Shown: piece after piece, positions 1 through 5,627 of the stretch
How positions within the stretch are numbered: the stretch's first letter is position 1
Layout: every line of letters begins with the position of its first letter
From: Methanobacterium sp.
GTDB lineage: Archaea; Methanobacteriota; Methanobacteria; Methanobacteriales; Methanobacteriaceae
Length of the DNA stretch: 5,627 nucleotides
NCBI GenBank assembly: GCA_020854975.1
Contig: JAHKLQ010000122.1
Location: 17,501-23,127 of the forward strand
Direction: 5' to 3'
The notes under the pieces: generated by a model
Databases searched by the model: none
What the model was told of the DNA's origin: nothing
The model's input: only the letters and a program-made list of their open reading frames with translations
Made by a program: the position numbers and the translations under genes

Positions 1-596
1 AGCCGGTAAGGGTTAATGGAGTTTAATAGATAAAGCTGACCTTGCAGAGCCAGGGAGGTGATTGCTTCCAGTGCCTGGTCGAAGTTCCCCCTTACTGATA
101 GAACCTGAGCTCCATGGAACATGGCCTGAGCCAGTTTACCAAGGGCTACTTTACCTGCAGGAAGTAAGACCACACATTTTAAACCTGCCCGGGCAGCATA
201 TGCAGCCAGAGAAGCTGAAGTGTTACCGGTGGAAGCACAACCCACAGTATCCACACCCAACTCCATAGCCTTAGTGATTCCTACACTCATACCCCTATCT
301 TTGAAGCTTCCAGTGGGGTTGGAGCCTTCCACTTTAACGTAGAGTTCAACTCCTAGTTCTTTACCTAGTTTATCACACTTACAGAAGGGTGTTCCACCTT
401 CTTCCAGACTAACTATTCTGGATGGATCCACAGGCATGAATTCCTTATACTTCCACATGGTGGATTTACGGCAATTGAAAACATCTTTTGACACGTTTGG
501 TTCACATACAACTTCCAGTATGGAACCACACTGACTGCAAGTGTAAATAATTTCATCATCAGCGTATTCCGCTCCACAGGATATGCATTTCATCAT
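1..596 (-). CDS. thrC: Threonine synthase, N-terminal part (3' end outside window)
   Basis: Pyridoxal-phosphate enzyme that converts O-phosphohomoserine to threonine and phosphate, the last step of threonine biosynthesis in the cytosol. The frame is open from an ATG at 596 to the left edge, giving about 198 residues of a family usually near 400. Visible features: an N-terminal zinc-ribbon-like pair of CxxC motifs (C4/C7 and C20/C23), an EEGGTP motif (65-70), the SNPTGSFKDRG motif (92-102) with the PLP-binding lysine at K99, and the phosphate-cradle STGNTSAS (122-129). Two ATG codons sit in tandem (594-596 and 591-593). The first is chosen because a GGTGA ribosome binding site (602-606) lies five bases upstream. 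The 333-base gap to the gene upstream suggests its own promoter. The KxxG/TGN signature could in principle fit cysteate synthase or another fold-type II enzyme, but the N-terminal ribbon and overall pattern favour ThrC. Confidence 0.95.
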   Translation of the reverse strand, partial: MMKCISCGAEYADDEIIYTCSQCGSILEVVCEPNVSKDVFNCRKSTMWKYKEFMPVDPSRIVSLEEGGTPFCKCDKLGKELGVELYVKVEGSNPTGSFKDRGMSVGITKAMELGVDTVGCASTGNTSASLAAYAARAGLKCVVLLPAGKVALGKLAQAMFHGAQVLSVRGNFDQALEAITSLALQGQLYLLNSINPYR

Positions 597-654
597 AAAA
601 TCACCTATATTCCCTTTTAAAACTTTTATTTTTAATATTATCTTAAACATTTTA

Positions 655-687
655 TTTCAAATAAACCTACCTTTCAATAAATCTACC
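655..687 (-). repeat. Two-copy tandem repeat in the likely thrC promoter region
   Basis: On the plus strand the units are TTTCAAATAAACCTACC (655-671) and TTTCAATAAATCTACC (672-687), directly abutting and differing by a one-base indel and one C/T change. Read on the minus strand, each unit has the form GGTAGRTTTATT(T)GAAA, so each contains a TATA-like TTTATT. The left unit places that box about 65-70 bases before the thrC start codon. It could be a duplicated core promoter or an operator; both are inferences. The 11-base core TTTCAATAAAT also occurs at 913-923, just after the stop of the upstream gene. Confidence 0.5.
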
Positions 688-707
688 CTTTAATAATTTG
701 ATTATTA

Positions 708-810
708 CAGGGAATAAACATAGAAGCTAAAAACTTATTGAACCCAGATTTCATAGATAACTTCAGTTTTTAAATGGTTTTCATTTTACAGTTATAAAAT
801 TTATTCCCTG
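708..810. repeat. Perfect 11-bp inverted repeat with an 81-base spacer
   Basis: CAGGGAATAAA at 708-718 is the exact reverse complement of TTTATTCCCTG at 800-810. The arms contain the only G/C-rich block (CAGGG) in this AT-rich stretch, which makes chance identity less likely than for pure A/T arms. Pairing of these arms is topologically incompatible, as simple nested hairpins, with the inverted repeat at 724-829. Function unknown. Confidence 0.5.
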
Positions 811-829
811 GATTTGAACTTTTTAGCTT
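724..829. repeat. Long imperfect inverted repeat (about 106 bases)
   Basis: The outer arms AAGCTAAAAA (724-733) and TTTTTAGCTT (820-829) are perfect complements over 10 bases. Inside them, ATAACT (757-762) pairs with AGTTAT (790-795), and near the centre AAATG (772-776) pairs with CATTT (782-786) around a five-base loop. The unpaired stretches between the outer and middle arms are nearly equal in length (23 and 24 bases) and also show partial complementarity, so the whole element looks like one degenerate palindrome. It could be a folded leader or 3'-UTR structure, or a decayed small repeat element. No coding sequence lies inside. Confidence 0.45.
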
Positions 830-929
830 TACACCAAATCTCAAAAACTAATCTGGATCAAATAAATTATTATATGGCTGAATCATTAAACCAATTGTTA
901 TATGCCCTGTTATTTCAATAAATAGCTGC

Positions 930-1562
930 TTATACAACTCCTTTCATGTACTGAACCCAGGCAAGGGTTAAGTTAGCTTCAATAAAGGCAGCTATTATAA
1001 TCAGAATGATGGCAATACCTAACAGGGTTAATGAATCTTTTAACTCATCCTGGTTAGCTTCAAACAGGTATTTTAACTGATTAGTAACAGAAAAGTCGGA
1101 TTGTAATTTTAGAACGCCTCTTAAAAAGTTCAAAATAACATGAGCCAATCTGAAACCAGCAGCACCGGCAATAATAATTCCAATGATCTCAAACACTCCA
1201 TGAGGGAGGGTGTATACAATGAAATCCCCTATGTCAAATTGTGCTGCGGTGTAACCAATGAATATTCCATTAGAAATCAAATAATAGGCAGTAACCACAC
1301 CTAAAAATATACCACCACCATAGATCATCAGGGCAACCTTGAGATTATTGGCAAATAGAGAGAGAGTGGTAAGTTGTAACTCACCCTGCACCAGACGCCT
1401 TTTAAAATTCCCTAGCACACTTTTCAAAATAGGATCCAGAAGTCCTGCAAAGGCATATCCTACAAAAAGAGAAACTAAAAATATCACCGTGGATAGGATG
1501 AGAAAAGTTTCGTTACGACGGTATAATCCACCTAACAATCCTTCATATCTTTCTTTAGCCAT
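930..1562 (-). CDS. SpoIIM/DUF95-family integral membrane protein
   Basis: A 210-residue polytopic membrane protein of the family named after stage II sporulation protein M. Predicted hydrophobic segments lie at about residues 19-42, 72-106 (probably two passes), 112-145 and 178-199, with a charged loop between about 50 and 60. The family signature is present: TLPHGVFEIIGIIIAG (118-133), with the conserved P120-H121-G122 and E125, plus FIEA near the C-terminus (193-196). The ATG at 1562 is preceded by AGGAG (1571-1575), eight bases upstream. The gene lies 70 bases after trpS and may be co-transcribed with it; no strong promoter is visible in between. In spore formers SpoIIM acts with SpoIIP and SpoIID in septal peptidoglycan removal. 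Archaea neither sporulate nor have murein of that kind, so that role cannot be transferred. The archaeal members are of unknown function. Confidence 0.85.
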   Translation of the reverse strand: MAKERYEGLLGGLYRRNETFLILSTVIFLVSLFVGYAFAGLLDPILKSVLGNFKRRLVQGELQLTTLSLFANNLKVALMIYGGGIFLGVVTAYYLISNGIFIGYTAAQFDIGDFIVYTLPHGVFEIIGIIIAGAAGFRLAHVILNFLRGVLKLQSDFSVTNQLKYLFEANQDELKDSLTLLGIAIILIIIAAFIEANLTLAWVQYMKGVV

Positions 1563-1632
1563 TGGTTTTGCTCCTGATGTTTCTGTGTGACTATAATTAT
1601 GATTTTATTATTAATGATTTTTTTAACTATTT

Positions 1633-2735
<1,103 letters not shown>

Positions 2736-2748
2736 TGATAATAATCGG

Positions 2749-2769
2749 TATTTAAATCGAATTAATAAA
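2749..2769 (-). promoter_or_regulatory. Two possible TATA boxes upstream of trpS
   Basis: In the 70 bases between endA and trpS, the minus strand contains TTTATTAA (2762-2769) and TTTAAATA (2749-2756). Transcription starting about 25 bases downstream would begin near 2740 for the first, giving a short leader, or near the ribosome binding site for the second. Either could be an internal promoter, but AT-rich spacers produce such matches by chance, and read-through from endA is equally possible. Confidence 0.3.
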
Positions 2770-2791
2770 GTTTTGCTCTCCTCTTTCAGCA

Positions 2792-3301
2792 TTATGGTCG
2801 GGTCCACTCAACATTGTAGTAGGTGATGTCCTGTTCATCATCCACCACTGCCAGTAAGAGTTTCTTGTTAACCCCATGAGCCACACGAACATAACTTGAA
2901 AAGTTAAGTACAGATATGTCCTCGTCTTCAGTTACCACTTTCACCACATAGTCAGAATGACCATCACCAGGGGATTTTCCTCGTTCATATAGTCTGAACT
3001 CGGAACCATATTTGAAACCGGTTTTAACAATATATCCCCGGTTGCGAAGGTCCCTAAAAACCAAATATTTATATAATAACCCTTTATTCTGGATGAGTTC
3101 CCACATTTCATCTAAGGATAAAACTTTTTCCTGCTTTTTATCCTGGATCTTTATTTTTCCCTTTTCCTGGAGAAAAAACGCCTCCATAATGGAAAGTTGC
3201 AGTTCCTCCTGGTTAAATTTACCGTAATGACTTTTTTCATGAAGGGCAACAGCCTTTTTATCTTTGATGATTACTAGTTCTCCTTTTAACTCTGCATTCA
3301 T
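2792..3301 (-). CDS. endA: tRNA-splicing endonuclease EndA
   Basis: RNA endonuclease that cuts archaeal pre-tRNA at bulge-helix-bulge motifs to release introns, leaving 2',3'-cyclic phosphate and 5'-OH ends. The catalytic triad is visible: Y105 in GSEFRLYERG, H115 in GDGHSDY, and K146 in HGVNKKLLLAVVDDE. The spacing (10 and 31 residues) matches what I recall for the Methanocaldococcus enzyme (Y115, H125, K156). At 169 residues it has the length of the homotetrameric alpha4 type rather than the fused or heteromeric forms. The ATG at 3301 follows a GGTGA ribosome binding site (3306-3310). It probably begins a transcription unit continuing into trpS 70 bases downstream. A TATA-like box (3358-3365) and paired direct repeats (3332-3357) lie just upstream. 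Confidence 0.95.
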   Translation of the reverse strand: MNAELKGELVIIKDKKAVALHEKSHYGKFNQEELQLSIMEAFFLQEKGKIKIQDKKQEKVLSLDEMWELIQNKGLLYKYLVFRDLRNRGYIVKTGFKYGSEFRLYERGKSPGDGHSDYVVKVVTEDEDISVLNFSSYVRVAHGVNKKLLLAVVDDEQDITYYNVEWTRP

Positions 3302-3331
3302 GTTTTCACCTTGCGAGTTGTTTGCTGTAGT

Positions 3332-3357
3332 TATTAAGGCCCCTCCTATTAAGACCC
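3332..3357 (-). repeat. Paired 11-base direct repeats upstream of endA
   Basis: TATTAAGGCCC (3332-3342) and TATTAAGACCC (3347-3357) on the plus strand match at 10 of 11 positions, 15 bases apart. On the minus strand they lie immediately downstream of a TATA-like box and span the predicted transcription start region, a position where a bound protein would block transcription. They are therefore a candidate operator. Chance similarity cannot be excluded for a two-copy repeat. Confidence 0.45.
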
Positions 3358-3365
3358 ATAATAAA
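3358..3365 (-). promoter_or_regulatory. Likely TATA box of endA
   Basis: TTTATTAT on the minus strand, preceded by the purine-rich CTAAAAGAA that could serve as a TFB-recognition element. A start about 25 bases downstream would fall near 3335 and give a leader of about 35 bases before the endA ATG, leaving room for the GGTGA ribosome binding site. It lies in the 90-base gap after the hexuloisomerase stop codon. Confidence 0.4.
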
Positions 3366-3391
3366 TTCTTTTAGATTATTGAGATGAATTA

Positions 3392-3989
<598 letters not shown>

Positions 3990-4013
3990 ATTTTTTTTGG
4001 GATTATTTGTTAA

Positions 4014-4021
4014 ATTTATAG
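4014..4021 (-). promoter_or_regulatory. Possible TATA box of the hexuloisomerase gene
   Basis: CTATAAAT on the minus strand, 41 bases before the ATG at 3973, in the 60-base gap after npdG. A start about 25 bases downstream would fall near 3992. The box lies only 13 bases after the npdG stop codon, so the gene may instead be read from the npdG promoter. Confidence 0.35.
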
Positions 4022-4033
4022 TAAATCTATCTT

Positions 4034-4705
4034 TTATAATCCAGTTATTCGTATGCCTGCCAGTTTTATTTTATTACGGATGTTAAGGTTTATCAGGAGG
4101 GGAGTTATTTTTTCCACAATCCTAGCATTTTCAAGGGAACCACAGTCAATAGCCCTTACTCCTGGAATTTTCTCAGCAAGTTCCATAACCACTTTCTTGG
4201 ATTCTGCATCATCTCCCGAGACGAGACAATCACAATCAATATCTTGTTCTATGTTAGTTAGACTGGCGGCACTGATATTGTTGAAAGCAGATACCACTTT
4301 CACATTTTTATCTTTAAGGAAATTAGCGGTTCTTTCTGCAGCAGAACCATCCCACATATTCACATATTTAACTGGACTACCACCTAAACAGCTTTCCATG
4401 GGAACGGTGGCATCAATAAAGATTTTACCTTCCACATGATCTTTGATACTTTTCAGAGTTACCATCTGAGCCTGTAAGGGTACAGTTAAAATCAGCAGGT
4501 CTGCTTCTCTAGCAGCTTCTGCATTGGTCATCCCCTTTACATTGGGACATTCATCTAATTTTAACACGTTTTCAATGAGATTAACAGCATTTTCGGCCTT
4601 TTTAACGTCTCTTGAGCCTACTATTACCTGTTCTCCTACTTTTGCGAATCGCAAGGCCAATCCAAGTCCTTGATCACCAGTTCCACCTATTACTCCAATT
4701 TTCAA
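4034..4705 (-). CDS. npdG: F420-dependent NADP reductase (coenzyme F420H2:NADP+ oxidoreductase)
   Basis: Also called fno. It transfers hydride between reduced coenzyme F420 and NADP+, in methanogens mainly producing NADPH for biosynthesis; cytosolic. With the start proposed here the protein is 223 residues. The N-terminal Rossmann motif GGTGDQGLG (7-15) and the NADP 2'-phosphate site GSRD (30-33), with T9, S31, R32 and K36, sit at the positions I recall for the Archaeoglobus enzyme. LTVPLQAQM, the FNNISAA motif and ENARIVEKITPLLINLN near the C-terminus are family blocks. The frame is open back to a TTG at 4723, and an ATG lies at 4714. The TTG at 4705 is preferred because AGGGGAT (4713-4719) lies seven bases upstream as a ribosome binding site and because family members begin MKIGVIGGTG. 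The hexuloisomerase gene follows 60 bases downstream. Confidence 0.95.
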   Translation of the reverse strand: MKIGVIGGTGDQGLGLALRFAKVGEQVIVGSRDVKKAENAVNLIENVLKLDECPNVKGMTNAEAAREADLLILTVPLQAQMVTLKSIKDHVEGKIFIDATVPMESCLGGSPVKYVNMWDGSAAERTANFLKDKNVKVVSAFNNISAASLTNIEQDIDCDCLVSGDDAESKKVVMELAEKIPGVRAIDCGSLENARIVEKITPLLINLNIRNKIKLAGIRITGL

Positions 4706-4712
4706 AGAGAAC

Positions 4713-4719
4713 ATCCCCT
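4713..4719 (-). promoter_or_regulatory. Ribosome binding site deciding the npdG start
   Basis: AGGGGAT on the minus strand differs by one base from AGGTGAT and lies seven bases before the TTG at 4705. It overlaps the in-frame ATG at 4714, which therefore has no usable spacing, and the TTG at 4723 has no ribosome binding site upstream. Confidence 0.5.
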
Positions 4720-4810
4720 TCAATTATTTTCTAAATTATACTTATCCTTTCATTTTTCTCTATTCTTTTTCTATGATAACTTTGTTCATTAGAAAATTTG
4801 ATTAAATGAT

Positions 4811-4820
4811 CTATATATTA
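4811..4820 (-). promoter_or_regulatory. Likely TATA box of npdG
   Basis: TAATATATAG on the minus strand, preceded by TGAAAT, matches the BRE plus TATA arrangement of methanogen promoters well and is the best core promoter in the window. A start about 25 bases downstream would fall near 4790, giving a leader of about 85 bases before the TTG at 4705. Confidence 0.5.
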
Positions 4821-4885
4821 ATTTCACATAGAATGTAAGCGGAGGTTAAAAGACAATCTCCATAAGAGATAATCCCTAATCATGT

Positions 4886-4908
4886 AAAAACTAGGAATCT
4901 TATAAAAA
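4886..4908 (-). terminator. Oligo-T terminator candidate after the TIM-barrel gene
   Basis: Two T5 runs on the minus strand (opposite 4886-4890 and 4904-4908) begin 18 bases after the stop codon at 4926-4928, in AT-rich DNA. Archaeal RNA polymerase often stops at such T tracts without a hairpin. The position between two separately promoted genes fits. Confidence 0.35.
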
Positions 4909-4925
4909 TCTTTATAATGAGATGA

Positions 4926-5627
4926 TTAAACCATTTTTTCAAGATAATTCAAACTTTTAACTACATCTTGAGGGTTTTTGACCTCCACCACCAGAACACC
5001 ATCATATTTAACATTATTCAAACCTTTGAAGAGTGAACTGAAGTCTATATTCCCAGTACCCAGTGCATTATGGTGGTCCCAGGCCCCATCATTATCACTA
5101 AGGTGTATGTGTCTTATTAGGGGGTATTGAACCATTTCCTCTGGTGAAAACCCAGAATTATGGGCATGACCCACATCTAAAGTCATGTATGCATTTATTT
5201 TTTCTAATAATGAATGTAATTCCTTTAAATCCTGGAATAAGAGACTTTCTATCACTGGCATGTTCTCCACACACATGTAAACTCCACAATCTTCTGCATA
5301 ACTAGCCAGTTCCTGCAGGGATTCTAAATTGTGTTGGAAGATTTTCTCTCGAATTTTCTTACCTAAAACAGGCATACTTCCAGGATGAACAACTACCAAG
5401 TCTGAATCCCATTTTACAGCTCGATCCATGGATTTTTTAACTTCCTTAATGGAAGATGTGCGTATGGACTGGTTATGGGATGCTAGGTTAATATCAGAAA
5501 GAGGGGCATGCACTGTTAGTTTAACTTTATATGATTCCAACAGATCCTCATCAATTTCATTATAGGGATATTCATTGATAATTTCACAAAAATCAACATC
5601 CTGGGCTTCAAGATACTCCAATATTTC
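4926..5627 (-). CDS. Sugar phosphate isomerase/epimerase-like TIM-barrel protein (5' end outside window)
   Basis: Member of the xylose isomerase-like / AP endonuclease family 2 superfamily. The frame stays open through the right edge, so the start is outside; a TTG at 5621 is probably an internal leucine. About 233 residues are visible, and some 20 N-terminal residues carrying the first beta strand are probably missing. Counting from that TTG codon, strand-end motifs include VHAPL (37-41), VVHPG (77-81), VENMP (118-122), LDVGHAH (148-154), HIHLSDNDG (171-179) and VVEVK (211-215). Residues E119, D149, H152, H173 and E213 are placed like the divalent metal ligands of this fold, so an active metalloenzyme is likely. 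The substrate cannot be named. Endonuclease IV is less likely because its extra metal-ligand histidines are not evident. npdG lies about 220 bases downstream behind its own promoter. Confidence 0.85.
   Translation of the reverse strand, partial: EILEYLEAQDVDFCEIINEYPYNEIDEDLLESYKVKLTVHAPLSDINLASHNQSIRTSSIKEVKKSMDRAVKWDSDLVVVHPGSMPVLGKKIREKIFQHNLESLQELASYAEDCGVYMCVENMPVIESLLFQDLKELHSLLEKINAYMTLDVGHAHNSGFSPEEMVQYPLIRHIHLSDNDGAWDHHNALGTGNIDFSSLFKGLNNVKYDGVLVVEVKNPQDVVKSLNYLEKMV

Larger units (their letters stand above)
597..929. other. Gene-free AT-rich region between the SpoIIM-like gene and thrC
   Basis: I find no credible coding region on either strand in these 333 bases. The stretch holds the thrC ribosome binding site, a tandem repeat near the presumed thrC promoter (655-687), and two overlapping inverted repeats (708-810 and 724-829). 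It is markedly more AT-rich than the flanking genes. It presumably contains the end of the transcript coming from the right and the thrC promoter and leader. A clear oligo-T terminator on the minus strand is not obvious; the best candidate is a T5 run opposite 843-847. Confidence 0.6.

Noticed and set aside
62..268. Open frame on the plus strand opposite thrC.
   Set aside because: It lies wholly inside the well-supported threonine synthase coding sequence on the other strand and encodes no recognisable protein.
809..819. GTTCAAATCC on the minus strand resembles a tRNA T-loop, and GGGTTCAA opposite 739-746 is similar.
   Set aside because: The flanking bases do not form a T stem, and no acceptor, D or anticodon arms can be built around either site. 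It is not a tRNA gene, and no integrase or element boundary accompanies it.
848..886. Short 12-codon ATG frame on the minus strand in the gene-free region before thrC.
   Set aside because: Too short, no ribosome binding site, and expected by chance in AT-rich DNA.
4053..4439. Open frame of 128 codons on the plus strand opposite npdG.
   Set aside because: It is antisense to a gene with clear family motifs, has no ribosome binding site of note and no recognisable domain.

Overview
This window looks like ordinary chromosomal DNA from a mesophilic hydrogenotrophic methanogen of the Methanobacteriales, most likely Methanobacterium or a close relative. The evidence is an F420-dependent NADP reductase, an archaeal tRNA-splicing endonuclease, a stand-alone 6-phospho-3-hexuloisomerase, an archaeal-type tryptophanyl-tRNA synthetase, GGTGA-type ribosome binding sites, TATA-like boxes, AT-rich intergenic DNA and frequent ATA/AGA/AGG codons. 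No mobile element, CRISPR array, rRNA or tRNA gene was seen.

All seven genes lie on the minus strand, so transcription runs from the right edge to the left edge. In that order they are: a 5'-truncated TIM-barrel sugar phosphate isomerase/epimerase-like protein (4926-5627); F420-dependent NADP reductase (npdG/fno, 4034-4705); 6-phospho-3-hexuloisomerase (3392-3973); tRNA-splicing endonuclease EndA (2792-3301); tryptophanyl-tRNA synthetase TrpS (1633-2721); a SpoIIM/DUF95-family membrane protein (930-1562); and a 3'-truncated threonine synthase ThrC (1-596). Gaps of 60-90 bases separate the five central genes. Gaps of about 220 bases (right of npdG) and 333 bases (right of thrC) mark likely transcription boundaries.

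The genes suggest three functional themes. NpdG links F420H2 to NADPH for biosynthesis. The hexuloisomerase supplies pentose phosphates through the reversed ribulose monophosphate route, which replaces the oxidative pentose phosphate pathway in many archaea. EndA and TrpS may act on the same molecule, because archaeal tRNA-Trp genes usually carry an intron that EndA removes. ThrC makes threonine. The SpoIIM-like protein and the TIM-barrel protein have no assigned role here.

I see no clear new biological system. The points most worth a second look are a four-cysteine motif in TrpS resembling the [4Fe-4S]-binding motif of Thermotoga TrpRS, paired direct repeats just downstream of the likely endA TATA box, and a 333-base gene-free stretch with two mutually exclusive inverted repeats and a tandem repeat upstream of thrC. 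Two genes (trpS and npdG) appear to start with TTG.
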